DNA of 64,000 nt from Stutzerimonas degradans (GTDB lineage Bacteria; Pseudomonadota; Gammaproteobacteria; Pseudomonadales; Pseudomonadaceae). Made by a program: the position numbers and the translations under genes. The notes below the pieces were generated by a model. The model ran no database searches. It saw only the letters and a list, made by a program, of their open reading frames with translations, and had not been told where the DNA came from. The DNA is taken from the NCBI RefSeq assembly GCF_024448505.1, contig NZ_JAMOHV010000012.1, forward strand, positions 62,001 to 126,000, in the 5' to 3' direction. Shown piece after piece: positions 25,095 through 34,029 of the stretch. The stretch's first letter is position 1. Every line of letters begins with the position of its first letter.

Positions 25095-26522
25095 ATGCCG
25101 CCGACCTCCGTTCTGGATGCCCGCACCGCCCGTGTCTTGCCCTGGCTGGTCGCCATCGCCTTCTTCATGCAGACGCTGGATGGCACCATTCTCAACACGG
25201 CGCTGCCGGCAATGGCGCGTGACCTGGCCGAGGACCCGCTGCGCATGCAGGGCGTGGTGATCGCCTACATGCTCACCGTGGCGCTGCTGATTCCGGCATC
25301 CGGCTGGATCGCCGACCGCTTCGGTACGCGCAAGACGTTCTTCTCGGCGCTGGTGCTGTTCACTTTCGGCTCGTTGCTCTGCGCATTGTCGGTCAGCCTC
25401 GATCAGTTGATCGGCGCCCGCGTCGTGCAGGCTATCGGCGGTGCGCTGATGCTGCCGGTCGGACGGCTGGTGGTGCTGCGGGCCTTCCCGCGCAGCGAGT
25501 TCGTGCGGGTGATGACCTTCATCGCGCTGCCCGGCATGGTCGGGCCGCTGCTCGGGCCGACGCTCGGCGGCTGGCTGGTGCAGTACGCCTCCTGGCACTG
25601 GATCTTCCTGATCAACCTGCCGGTCGGGGTGATCGGCTGCATCGCGGCGTTCCGCTTCATGCCTGATTTCCGCGCGGACAAGCGGATGCGCTTCGATACC
25701 CTCGGTTTCATCCTGTTCGGCGCGGCGATGCTGCTGATCACCATCGCCCTGGAAGGGCTCGGCGAGCTGCACATGCCGCACGCACGGGTGCTGGTGCTGC
25801 TGTTTGCCGGCGCTGCCTGCCTGGCGGCGTACTGGCTGCGTGCCGCACGCATCCCGGCGCCGCTGTTCAGTCCGCGGCTGTTCCATACGCGCAGCTTCGC
25901 GGTGGGCATCTGCGGCAATCTGTTCGCCCGCCTGGGCAGCGGTGCGTTGCCGTTCCTGCTGCCGCTGCTGCTGCAGGTCGCGCTGGGCTACTCGCCGGCG
26001 CAGGCGGGGATGAGCATGATTCCGCTGGCGGTGGGCGCGATGCTGGTCAAGCCGCTGGCCAAGGGGCTGCTCGACCGCCTGGGCTACCGCAACCTGCTGA
26101 TCGGCAACACCGCGCTGCTCGGCATGCTGATCGCCGGGCTGGCGACGGTGGATGCCGATACGCCCTACCTGTTGCTGCTGGCGCACCTGGGGCTGATCGG
26201 CGTGGGTAACTCGTTGCAGTTCACCGCGATGAACACCGTGACGTTGATCGGCCTCAGCAACGCCAACGCCAGCAGCGGCAACAGCCTGCTTTCGGTGGTG
26301 GTGCAGTTGTCGATGAGTCTCGGGGTCGCGACCGCAGGCGCGCTGCTGGGCGGTTTCACCGTGCCGGGTGCGCAGGGCGCCGAGGTGCTGCATGCCTTCG
26401 AGCTGACGTTCCTCTGCCTCGGCGGCATGAGCCTGGCGGGCGCGGGCATTTTCCTGCAGTTGAAGCGGCATGACGGCAGCCAGCCCCGCGAGGGGCGCGG
26501 CGCGCTGCCGATGGGCGACTAG
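25095..26522 (+). CDS. MFS multidrug transporter, DHA2 (14-helix) type
   Basis: Proton-driven exporter of 475 residues, similar in layout to MdtD/EmrB. The first helix carries FFMQTLDGTILNTALPAMARDL (motif D1), followed by ASGWIADRFGTRKTFF (motif A), then motif C in MVGPLLGPTLGGWL. Fourteen hydrophobic segments can be counted. It is a single gene, diverging from the ftr operon, with no TetR or membrane-fusion partner nearby. Substrates cannot be inferred. Confidence 0.88.
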   Translation: MPPTSVLDARTARVLPWLVAIAFFMQTLDGTILNTALPAMARDLAEDPLRMQGVVIAYMLTVALLIPASGWIADRFGTRKTFFSALVLFTFGSLLCALSVSLDQLIGARVVQAIGGALMLPVGRLVVLRAFPRSEFVRVMTFIALPGMVGPLLGPTLGGWLVQYASWHWIFLINLPVGVIGCIAAFRFMPDFRADKRMRFDTLGFILFGAAMLLITIALEGLGELHMPHARVLVLLFAGAACLAAYWLRAARIPAPLFSPRLFHTRSFAVGICGNLFARLGSGALPFLLPLLLQVALGYSPAQAGMSMIPLAVGAMLVKPLAKGLLDRLGYRNLLIGNTALLGMLIAGLATVDADTPYLLLLAHLGLIGVGNSLQFTAMNTVTLIGLSNANASSGNSLLSVVVQLSMSLGVATAGALLGGFTVPGAQGAEVLHAFELTFLCLGGMSLAGAGIFLQLKRHDGSQPREGRGALPMGD

Positions 26523-26780
26523 GCACGGCACTGCGGCGGTCAATCATCTGTCCGGTTTTCTGACATATCCGTGCGTATGCCGACGCGTGGGCGTTGATGC
26601 CGGCAGCCGGCGCCGTCCGCCGGCCGGCGACTTCCAGGGTTGGGCCTGATGGCACGCCTGGGCCTGGCTAACCTGCTGCATTCCTTTACCTGTGCAAGTA
26701 AACATTATCGACCTGTCTTGTGAGACTACATATCGTCTCGCTCGAAGATGGCGTTTTGCCAATGCACAAGGAGTGGAGAG

Positions 26781-27041
26781 ATGGAAGCGCTGAGCATGTC
26801 CTGGCTGGTGATGGGAGTGTCGCTGTGTGTCGTTCTGGTAGTGCTGATCGCGCTTTGCGCACTCGGGTTCGGCTATCGCCGGCAGCAGAGCGAGTTGCGT
26901 GTGTTGCGCGAACTGCTGATGAACGTTGGCGCGATCATCGAGCGCCTTGAGCGGGAGAAGGCCGAGTTCTTTGCGGGGCTGCGTGCGGAAAAGGCCCATG
27001 CGGCGCAGCTGCGTCGAAAGCTCGAACTGCTGAATCGATGA
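26781..27041 (+). CDS. Small membrane-anchored coiled-coil protein
   Basis: I do not recognise this 86-residue protein. It has one N-terminal transmembrane helix (WLVMGVSLCVVLVVLIALCALGF), then a basic, Leu- and Glu-rich segment (RQQSELRVLRELLMNVGAIIERLEREKAEFF) that should form a coiled coil. The ATG at 26781 follows AAGGAG by 7 nt; the frame upstream to 26748 lacks such a site. The shape recalls small envelope or septum-associated proteins, but no function is claimed. It ends just before the edd promoter region. Confidence 0.6.
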   Translation: MEALSMSWLVMGVSLCVVLVVLIALCALGFGYRRQQSELRVLRELLMNVGAIIERLEREKAEFFAGLRAEKAHAAQLRRKLELLNR

Positions 27042-27043
27042 TC

Positions 27044-27058
27044 TTGTTATAAAAACAA
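27044..27058. promoter_or_regulatory. HexR operator before edd
   Basis: TTGT-TATAAAA-ACAA fits the Pseudomonas HexR site TTGT-N7-ACAA exactly. It lies about 90 bp before the edd ATG. HexR releases such sites when it binds 2-keto-3-deoxy-6-phosphogluconate. Confidence 0.7.
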
Positions 27059-27103
27059 TATATTTGCTTGTGCATGCGGTAAATCGTTGCTGGCTTCGGC
27101 TTA

Positions 27104-27122
27104 TGTTGGTATAAAACCAACA
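27104..27122. promoter_or_regulatory. Perfect palindrome next to the edd start
   Basis: TGTTGGTATAAAACCAACA is a perfect 7-bp inverted repeat around ATAAA, 22 bp before the edd ATG. It resembles the HexR site at 27044 in its TATAAAA core but has TTGG/CCAA instead of TTGT/ACAA half-sites. It may be a second HexR operator or the site of another sugar regulator. Confidence 0.5.
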
Positions 27123-27144
27123 AAAATAATCTGGAGTCAGCCGC

Positions 27145-28971
27145 ATGCATCCTCGTGTTCTCGCCGTTACCGAGCGCTTGATCGCCCGCAGTCGCCCAAC
27201 CCGAGAGCGCTATCTGGCGCTGATTCGAGGAGCGGCGGCGCGGGGACCGGCGCGCAGCGGCGCGCAGTGCGCGAACTTCGCCCACGGCGTCGCCGGCTGT
27301 GGCGCGCAGGACAAGCAGCGCCTGCGCCTGCCTGATGCGGCCAACGTCGCCATCGTCACCGCCTACAACGACATGCTCTCGGCGCACCAGCCCTACGAGG
27401 ACTATCCCGAACGTCTGCGCCAGGCGCTGCGCGAGATCGGCTCGGTGGGGCAGGTGGCCGGCGGCGTGCCGGCGATGTGTGATGGCGTCACCCAGGGCGA
27501 GCCCGGCATGGAGCTGGCCATCGCCAGTCGCGAAGTGATCGCCATGAGCACTGCGGTGGCGCTGTCGCACAACCTGTTCGATGGGGCGCTGCTGCTCGGC
27601 ATCTGCGACAAGATCGTCCCTGGCCTGCTGATCGGTGCGCTGCGCTTCGGTCATCTGCCCGCTGTGTTCGTGCCGGCCGGGCCGATGCCCTCCGGCCTGG
27701 CCAACAAGGACAAGGCCGCGGTGCGCCAGCGCTACGCCGAAGGCAAGGCTGGTCGCGACGAGTTGCTCGCTGCCGAGATGCAGGCCTATCACAGTCCCGG
27801 CACCTGCACCTTCTACGGCACCGCCAACACCAACCAGATGCTGATGGAGGTGATGGGCCTGCACCTGCCGGGCTCCTCCTTCGTCAACCCGGGCACGTCC
27901 CTGCGCGAAGCGCTGACTGCCGAGGCGGCGCGCCAGGTCACCCGTCTGACGCCGCAGGGTGGCAGCTTCACCCCGCTGGGTGAGTTGATGGATGAACGTG
28001 TGCTGGTCAATGCCATCGTCGCCCTGCATGCCACCGGCGGCTCGACCAATCACACCCTGCACATGCCGGCCATCGCCCAGGCCGCCGGTATCCAGCTGAC
28101 CTGGCAGGACATGGCCGACCTCTCCGAGGTGGTGCCGACGCTGGCGCGCGTGTATCCCAACGGTTCGGCCGATATCAACCACTTCCATGCTGCCGGCGGC
28201 GTCGCGCTGCTGGTGCGCGAGCTGCTCGACGCCGGCCTGCTGCACGAGGACGTGCAGACCGTGATGGGGCGAGGACTCAGGCGTTACACGCAGGAGCCTT
28301 TCCTCGAGGAGGGGCGGCTGACCTGGCGTGAAGGGGCTGCGACGAGTCTGGATGAGAGCATCCTGCGGCCGGTGGCGCGGCCGTTCTCGGCCGAAGGCGG
28401 GCTGCGGGTGATGAGCGGCAATCTCGGTCGTGGCGTGATGAAGGTGTCTGCCGTGGCGCCGGAGCATCGGGTGGTGGAGGCGCCGGCGCGGGTCTTTGCC
28501 GATCAGCTGGAGCTGGTCGAGGCGTTCAAGGCTGGCGAGCTGGAGCTTGATTTCGTCGCCGTGGTGCGTTTCCAGGGGCCGCGCGCCAATGGCATGCCCG
28601 AACTGCACAAGCTGACGCCCTATCTCGGCGTGCTGCAGGATCGCGGCTTCAAGGTCGCGCTGGTCACCGACGGGCGCATGTCCGGTGCGTCGGGCAAGGT
28701 GCCGGCGGCGATCCATGTATGCCCGGAAGCGATCGATGGCGGGCCGCTGGCGCGGCTGCGTGATGGTGATCTGTTGCGTGTGGATGGGCAGGCCGGTGTG
28801 CTCGAGGTGCTGGTGGATGCCGTCGAGCTGGCTGACCGCTCACCTGTTGCTGCGCCGGCGGCGGGCGTGCAGGGTTGCGGCCGCGAGCTGTTCGGCTTCA
28901 TGCGGGCGTCGTTCAGCTCCGCCGAACAGGGCGCCAGCGTGTTCACCGCTGGGCTGGAGGCGCTGCGATGA
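27145..28971 (+). CDS. edd: Phosphogluconate dehydratase
   Basis: Entner-Doudoroff enzyme converting 6-phosphogluconate to 2-keto-3-deoxy-6-phosphogluconate. The 608-residue protein is of the IlvD/Edd family with the 4Fe-4S ligands in [16 protein letters not shown] and GICDKIVPG, plus [14 protein letters not shown] and [16 protein letters not shown] near the C terminus. Length equals that of other Edd proteins. Its stop overlaps the glk start (ATGA). HexR-type operator sequences lie in the 103-bp promoter region. Confidence 0.97.
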   Translation: MHPRVLAVTERLIARSRPTRERYLALIRGAAARGPARSGAQCANFAHGVAGCGAQDKQRLRLPDAANVAIVTAYNDMLSAHQPYEDYPERLRQALREIGSVGQVAGGVPAMCDGVTQGEPGMELAIASREVIAMSTAVALSHNLFDGALLLGICDKIVPGLLIGALRFGHLPAVFVPAGPMPSGLANKDKAAVRQRYAEGKAGRDELLAAEMQAYHSPGTCTFYGTANTNQMLMEVMGLHLPGSSFVNPGTSLREALTAEAARQVTRLTPQGGSFTPLGELMDERVLVNAIVALHATGGSTNHTLHMPAIAQAAGIQLTWQDMADLSEVVPTLARVYPNGSADINHFHAAGGVALLVRELLDAGLLHEDVQTVMGRGLRRYTQEPFLEEGRLTWREGAATSLDESILRPVARPFSAEGGLRVMSGNLGRGVMKVSAVAPEHRVVEAPARVFADQLELVEAFKAGELELDFVAVVRFQGPRANGMPELHKLTPYLGVLQDRGFKVALVTDGRMSGASGKVPAAIHVCPEAIDGGPLARLRDGDLLRVDGQAGVLEVLVDAVELADRSPVAAPAAGVQGCGRELFGFMRASFSSAEQGASVFTAGLEALR

Positions 28972-29927
28972 GGCTGGCGCTGGTCGGTGACATCGGTGGC
29001 ACCAACGCGCGCTTCGCGCTGTGGCGCGACTCGCGGCTGGAGTCGGTGCGGGTGCTGGCGACGGCGGATTTCGCCACGCCCGAGCTGGCAGTCGAGTACT
29101 ACCTGGCATCGCTCGGTCTTGCGCCGGGCAGCGTCGGTGCGGCCTGCCTGGCCTGTGCCGGGCCGGTCAAGGGTGAGCAGTTCACCTTCACCAACAATCA
29201 CTGGCGGTTGACGCGAAGCGACTTCTGCGGCGCTCTGCAGCTGGATGAGCTGCTGCTGATCAACGACTTCGCCGCGATGGCGCTAGGCATGACGCGAGTA
29301 GGTGAAGCGGGGCGGCGCGCGATCTGTGCGGGCGAGGCAGAGCCGGATGCGCCGGCGCTGGTGATCGGGCCGGGCACCGGGCTTGGCGTCGCCGCGTTGA
29401 TGCCCTTGGTTGATGGCAACTGGCGTGCGTTGCCGGGGGAGGGCGGGCACGTCGATCTGCCCGTGGCGGATGCGCACGAGGCGGCGCTGTGGCAGATGCT
29501 CTTCGCGCAGCTTGGCCATGTGCGTGCCGAAGACGTGCTCAGCGGCGGTGGCCTGTTGCTGCTCTACCGGGCGGTCTGTGCCCTGGCTGGTTTGTCGCCG
29601 CGACTGGCGTCGCCGGCTGAAGTCACCGCGGCCGCGCTCGCGGGCGATCATGTGGCGGTGGCGACCCTGGAGCAGTTCTGCGTGTGGCTCGGCCGGGTTG
29701 CCGGCAACAACGTGCTCACGCTCGGTGCGCGCGGCGGGGTGTATATCGTCGGTGGTGTGGTGCCGCGTTTCGCTGATTTCTTCGCGGCCAGTGGTTTCGC
29801 CCGCGGCTTTACCAGCAAGGGCTGCATGAGCGGCTATCTCGCCGATGTGCCGGTGTGGCTGGTTACCGCGGACTATCCGGGGCTGGAGGGTGCCGGTGTG
29901 GCGTTGGAGCAGGCGCTGGTGCGCTGA
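28968..29927 (+). CDS. glk: Glucokinase
   Basis: Phosphorylates glucose to glucose 6-phosphate with ATP in the cytoplasm. The 319-residue protein starts [19 protein letters not shown], the Glk phosphate-1 motif, and has [22 protein letters not shown] and [10 protein letters not shown], all typical of bacterial group-B glucokinase. It is coupled to edd by a 4-bp overlap. In this locus it would receive glucose released from maltodextrins by the GH13 enzyme encoded at 51.3 kb. Confidence 0.95.
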   Translation: MRLALVGDIGGTNARFALWRDSRLESVRVLATADFATPELAVEYYLASLGLAPGSVGAACLACAGPVKGEQFTFTNNHWRLTRSDFCGALQLDELLLINDFAAMALGMTRVGEAGRRAICAGEAEPDAPALVIGPGTGLGVAALMPLVDGNWRALPGEGGHVDLPVADAHEAALWQMLFAQLGHVRAEDVLSGGGLLLLYRAVCALAGLSPRLASPAEVTAAALAGDHVAVATLEQFCVWLGRVAGNNVLTLGARGGVYIVGGVVPRFADFFAASGFARGFTSKGCMSGYLADVPVWLVTADYPGLEGAGVALEQALVR

Positions 29928-29952
29928 TCTGGTGGTTCGGGTGTGTGATGGG

Positions 29953-29976
29953 AGGATGTTGTTATAGCAACATCCT
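29953..29976. terminator. Hairpin between glk and convergent hexR
   Basis: AGGATGTTG and its complement CAACATCCT enclose TTATAG. The 9-bp stem has no long T-run on either side, so it may act as a weak bidirectional terminator or RNA end-stabiliser. Confidence 0.5.
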
Positions 29977-29994
29977 GCGTTCGTACTGGTTTCG

Positions 29995-30864
29995 TCAGCT
30001 CGGCTCTTCATCCGCCGGGTAGCGGCTGGCGTTCAGGCTTTCCTTCACCTTGCGCAGGTGCGGCTGGAAATCCACGCCGCGGCGCAGGGTCATGCCGGTG
30101 GCGAGCACGTCGAGCACGGTGAGCTGGATGATACGCGAGGTCATCGGCATGTAGATGTCGGTGTCCTCGGGCAGCGGAATGTTCAGGCTCAGCGTGCTGG
30201 CCTGCGCCAGCGGCGAGCCGGCGGCGGTCAGGCCGAGTACCGAGGCGCCGTTCTGCCGGGCGATGCGTGCCACCTCCACCAGTTCGCGGGTGCGTCCGGT
30301 GTAGGAAATGATCACGAACAGCTCGCCCGTGTGCGCCACCGAGGCCAGCATGCGCTGCATCAGTACGTCCGAATGCGCGGTCACCGCCAGGTTGAAGCGG
30401 AAGAACTTGTGCTGCGCATCCAGCGCCACCGAGGCCGAGGCGCCAAGGCCTAAGAAGTGGATCTGGCGGGCCTGGATCATCAGGTCCACGGCGCGGCTGA
30501 CCAGCTGCGGATCGAGGCTCTGGCAGGCGCTGTCCAGCGAGGCGATGGCCGAGCCGAAGATCTTGCGTGTGTATTCCGCTGGGCCGTCATCGGGCTCTAC
30601 CGCCTGGCTGACATAGGCGGCGCCGCTGGCCAGGCTCTGCGCCAGCTGCATCTTCAGTTCCGGGTAGCCGCTAACGCCGAACGAGCGGCAGAAGCGATTC
30701 ACCGTCGGCTCGCTGACCTGTGCGGTCTGCGCCAACGTGGCGATGCTGAAACGGGTGGCCTGCTGAGGGTTGCGCAGGATGACTTCGGCCACCTTGCGCT
30801 CGGCCTTGTTGAGGTCTTCGATGCGACGCTGGATCTGCTCGAGCAGGTTGTGTACGCGGTCCAT
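29995..30864 (-). CDS. hexR: HexR transcriptional repressor of central sugar metabolism
   Basis: RpiR-family regulator of 289 residues: N-terminal helix-turn-helix ([21 protein letters not shown]) and a C-terminal SIS sugar-phosphate domain ([41 protein letters not shown]). In Pseudomonas HexR represses edd, zwf and gap genes and responds to the Entner-Doudoroff intermediate. It is divergent from zwf, and the shared 170-bp interval holds a HexR-like palindrome, so autoregulation is likely. Confidence 0.95.
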   Translation of the reverse strand: MDRVHNLLEQIQRRIEDLNKAERKVAEVILRNPQQATRFSIATLAQTAQVSEPTVNRFCRSFGVSGYPELKMQLAQSLASGAAYVSQAVEPDDGPAEYTRKIFGSAIASLDSACQSLDPQLVSRAVDLMIQARQIHFLGLGASASVALDAQHKFFRFNLAVTAHSDVLMQRMLASVAHTGELFVIISYTGRTRELVEVARIARQNGASVLGLTAAGSPLAQASTLSLNIPLPEDTDIYMPMTSRIIQLTVLDVLATGMTLRRGVDFQPHLRKVKESLNASRYPADEEPS

Positions 30865-30950
30865 GACGATCCTGATGCGGCGGGTCAGAGGTGCCCTATG
30901 CTACTGAGCGGGCTGCGGAGCGACTACCGGAATCTCCTTTTCTGGCTAAA

Positions 30951-30969
30951 TGTTGTTTTTATTACTACA
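30951..30969. promoter_or_regulatory. HexR operator between hexR and zwf
   Basis: TGTTGT-TTTTATT-ACTACA is a near-perfect palindrome (one mismatch) of the HexR type, placed about 85 bp from each start codon so it can control both divergent genes. Confidence 0.65.
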
Positions 30970-31034
30970 TCATCCTTGAATAAACGCGGCTTCGCGTGTA
31001 TTCATAGTGCAGTGTTAGTAGAAGAACAAACATC

Positions 31035-32504
31035 ATGACGCCATTATCTGTCGAACCCTGCACCCTGGCGCTGTTCGGCGCCCTCGGTGATCTGGCCCTG
31101 CGCAAGCTGTTTCCCGCGCTCTATCAGCTCGACCGTGCCGGCCTGCTGCCGGCGGACACCCGCATTCTCGGCCTCGCCCGCGACGGCGGCGAGCCGGCTT
31201 CGCATCTGGCGCTGATCGCCGAGCACCTGCGTCGCCATGTGGCCGAGCGCGAACTCGAGGAAAGCGTTCTGCAGCGTTTCCTGGCCCGTCTGGACTACCT
31301 GAGCATGGAGTTCGGCCGCCGCGAGGATTACGCCGCGCTGGCGGACAAGGCCGGCCAGGCCGAACGTATCGTCGCCTTCTTCGCCACGCCGGCTTCCGTC
31401 TACGGCGCGATCTGCGCCGGGCTGGCGGAGGCGGGGCTGGCCGAACGCACCCGCGTCGTGCTGGAAAAGCCCATCGGCCATGACCTGGGGTCGTCCCGCG
31501 AGGTGAATGACGCGGTGGCGCGTTTCTTCCCGGAAGACCGCACCTACCGCATCGATCATTACCTGGGCAAGGACACGGTGCAGAACCTCATCGCCCTGCG
31601 CTTTGCCAACAGCCTGTTCGAGACGCAGTGGAACCAGAACCACATTTCCCATGTGGAGATCACCGTCGCCGAAACCGTCGGCATCGAGGGCCGCTGGGGC
31701 TACTTCGACCAGGCCGGCCAGCTGCGCGACATGATCCAGAACCACCTGCTGCAGCTGCTCTGCCTGATCGCCATGGACCCGCCCAGCGACCTCTCAGCCG
31801 ACAGCATCCGCGACGAGAAGGTCAAGGTGCTCAAGGCGCTGGCGCCCATTGCGCCGGAGCACCTCGGTCAGCAATTGGTGCGCGGCCAGTACGTGGCCGG
31901 CAGCATCCTCGGGCGCCAGGTGCCGGGCTATCTGGAGGAGGAAAACTCCAACACCCAGAGCGACACCGAGACCTTCGTCGCCCTGCGGGCCGAGATCTGC
32001 AACTGGCGCTGGGCGGGTGTGCCCTTCTATCTGCGGACCGGCAAGCGCATGCCGCAGAAGCTCTCGCAGATCGTCATCCACTTCAAGGCGCCGCCGCATT
32101 ACATCTTCGCCCCGGAGCAGCGCCAGCTGATCGGCAACAAGCTGATCATCCGCCTGCAGCCGCAGGAGGGCATTTCGTTGCTGGTGATGACCAAGGACCA
32201 GGGCCTGGACAAGGGCATGCAGCTGCGCAGCGGCCCGCTGCAGCTGAACTTCTCGGAAACCTACAAGAGCCCGCGCATCCCCGACGCCTACGAGCGTCTG
32301 CTGCTGGAAGTGATGAAGGGCAACCAGAACCTCTTCGTGCGCAAGGACGAAATCGAATTCGCCTGGAAGTGGTGCGACCAGCTGATCGACGGCTGGCAAC
32401 GCGTCGGCGCGCCTCCCAAACCCTACGCAGCAGGCAGCTGGGGACCGGCTGCCTCGATTGCCCTGATCAGCCGTGACGGCAGGAGTTGGTATGACGATCT
32501 CTAA
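31035..32504 (+). CDS. zwf: Glucose-6-phosphate 1-dehydrogenase
   Basis: Oxidises glucose 6-phosphate to 6-phosphogluconolactone, giving NADPH (or NADH). The 489-residue protein begins with the nucleotide-binding [18 protein letters not shown] and carries the substrate and catalytic motif [15 protein letters not shown], then [15 protein letters not shown]. Length and motifs are standard. First gene of zwf-pgl-eda and overlapping pgl by 14 bp. Regulated most likely by HexR through the site at 30951-30969. Confidence 0.97.
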   Translation: MTPLSVEPCTLALFGALGDLALRKLFPALYQLDRAGLLPADTRILGLARDGGEPASHLALIAEHLRRHVAERELEESVLQRFLARLDYLSMEFGRREDYAALADKAGQAERIVAFFATPASVYGAICAGLAEAGLAERTRVVLEKPIGHDLGSSREVNDAVARFFPEDRTYRIDHYLGKDTVQNLIALRFANSLFETQWNQNHISHVEITVAETVGIEGRWGYFDQAGQLRDMIQNHLLQLLCLIAMDPPSDLSADSIRDEKVKVLKALAPIAPEHLGQQLVRGQYVAGSILGRQVPGYLEEENSNTQSDTETFVALRAEICNWRWAGVPFYLRTGKRMPQKLSQIVIHFKAPPHYIFAPEQRQLIGNKLIIRLQPQEGISLLVMTKDQGLDKGMQLRSGPLQLNFSETYKSPRIPDAYERLLLEVMKGNQNLFVRKDEIEFAWKWCDQLIDGWQRVGAPPKPYAAGSWGPAASIALISRDGRSWYDDL

Positions 32505-33204
32505 TCTCGATCTGCCTGTGCAGACCCTCGGTTTCAGCCTCGGCAACGCCGACCAGCTGGCCGGCGAACTGGCGTTGACGGTGAGCAACGCCCTGCGCAG
32601 TGCGATCGCCGAGCGCGGTGCGGCGACCCTGGTGGTGTCCGGCGGCCGCAGCCCGATCGCGTTCTTCGATCGCCTCGCACAGCAGGAACTGGACTGGGCC
32701 AAGGTCACCATCAGCCTCGCCGACGAGCGCTGGGTGCCGGTCAGCCATCCCGACAGCAACGAAGGCCTGTTGCGCCGCCATCTGCTGCAGGGGCCGGCCG
32801 CCGCGGCGCGCCTGGTCGGCCTGTACCAGAGCGCGGCCAGCCTGGAGCAGGCCGCCGAACGCGCCGACGCCGTATTGGCCGAATTGCCGCCGATCGACGT
32901 GCTGGTGCTGGGCATGGGCGAGGACGGCCACACCGCCTCGCTGTTCCCTGACAGCCCGAACCTGGAAGCGGCGCTCGACCTGCGTGGTGCGCGGCGCTGC
33001 CTGCCGATGCAGGCGACGAGCGTACCGCGCCAGCGCCTGAGCATGTCCCTGGCGCTGCTGGCCAGCGCGCGGCTGACCCTGCTCGCCCTGCACGGCCCGG
33101 GCAAGCTGGCCACGCTCAACCAGGCCCTGGCCGGCGAATCCTACGAAGCGATGCCGATCCGCGCCTTCCTCGCCCGTCCCCTCGAAATCTACTGGTGCCC
33201 CTGA
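32491..33204 (+). CDS. pgl: 6-phosphogluconolactonase
   Basis: Hydrolyses 6-phosphogluconolactone to 6-phosphogluconate. The 237-residue protein shows [24 protein letters not shown] and [15 protein letters not shown], the three hallmark motifs of the DevB/NagB-like lactonase family. The ATG at 32491 follows AGGAG by 6 nt and lies inside the end of zwf; the frame upstream to 32473 has no such site. Confidence 0.94.
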   Translation: MTISNLDLPVQTLGFSLGNADQLAGELALTVSNALRSAIAERGAATLVVSGGRSPIAFFDRLAQQELDWAKVTISLADERWVPVSHPDSNEGLLRRHLLQGPAAAARLVGLYQSAASLEQAAERADAVLAELPPIDVLVLGMGEDGHTASLFPDSPNLEAALDLRGARRCLPMQATSVPRQRLSMSLALLASARLTLLALHGPGKLATLNQALAGESYEAMPIRAFLARPLEIYWCP

Positions 33205-33222
33205 GGCCGCAAGGAATCTTTT

Positions 33223-33960
33223 ATGACATCTACCCAAACCCGCGCCGTCAGCATGACCGACAAGATCGCCCTGATCGACCAGTGGTGCAGCGCTGCGCGC
33301 ATCCTGCCGGTAATCACCATCGAGCGTGAGGCGGACATCCTGCCGCTGGCCGACGCCCTGGCCGCCGGTGGCCTCAAGGTGCTGGAAATCACTCTGCGCT
33401 CGGCCCTGGGTCTGAGTGCCATCCGCCTGCTGCGCGAGCAGCGCCCCGAACTGATCGTCGGTGCCGGTACCGTGCTGGATGCCGCCATGCTGGCCCAGGC
33501 CGAGGCGGCCGGTGCGCAATTCATCGTCTCTCCGGGCAGCACTGGCGAGCTGCTGGATGCCGCGTTGCACAGCCCGTTGCCGCTGCTGCCGGGCGTGGCC
33601 AGCGCTTCGGAAATCATGCTCGGCTACACCCTGGGTTACCGCCGCTTCAAGCTGTTCCCGGCCGAGGTCTGTGGCGGCGTCGCCGCGCTCAAGGCCTTGG
33701 GAGGGCCGTTCGGCAATATCCGTTTCTGTCCGACCGGTGGCGTCAACGCGCGCAACGCCAGGGACTACCTGGCGCAGTCCAACGTGATGTGTGTCGGCGG
33801 CACCTGGATGGTCGATGCCAAGGCCGTGCGTGCCGGCGACTGGGCCGCCATCGAAAGCGCCACGCGCCAGGCCCTGCAGGCGCTGGACAGCGCAGCGCCT
33901 GCCGAACTGCCGCGCGACTTCGATCTGCGTGCCGAGCGCGCCGAACAGCGCGAGCTGTAA
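33223..33960 (+). CDS. eda: 2-dehydro-3-deoxy-phosphogluconate aldolase
   Basis: Splits 2-keto-3-deoxy-6-phosphogluconate into pyruvate and glyceraldehyde 3-phosphate. The TIM-barrel protein of 245 residues has the catalytic Glu in LKVLEITLRS, VGAGTVLD, the Schiff-base Lys in RFKLFPAE and CPTGGV. The N terminus is about 15 residues longer than in many homologues, and the in-frame ATG at 33253 (MTDKIALID) is an alternative start; AAGGAA before 33223 supports the longer form. The tail after residue 215 is also somewhat extended. Confidence 0.95.
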   Translation: MTSTQTRAVSMTDKIALIDQWCSAARILPVITIEREADILPLADALAAGGLKVLEITLRSALGLSAIRLLREQRPELIVGAGTVLDAAMLAQAEAAGAQFIVSPGSTGELLDAALHSPLPLLPGVASASEIMLGYTLGYRRFKLFPAEVCGGVAALKALGGPFGNIRFCPTGGVNARNARDYLAQSNVMCVGGTWMVDAKAVRAGDWAAIESATRQALQALDSAAPAELPRDFDLRAERAEQREL

Positions 33961-34029
33961 TCCGTCCGACCCCGTCGCGGTGGGCGTGGGGCCTGCCGCG
34001 ATCATCCCGATTCGCTACCTGGAGGTTCC

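Noticed and set aside
24885-26543. 552-codon frame on the minus strand
   Set aside because: Antisense of the MFS exporter; very rich in Arg, Gln and His, a usual sign of non-coding mirrored frames.
26685-26702. Inverted repeat TTTAC-N8-GTAAA before the small coiled-coil gene
   Set aside because: Half-sites of 5 bp with no matching regulator or second copy; could easily occur by chance.
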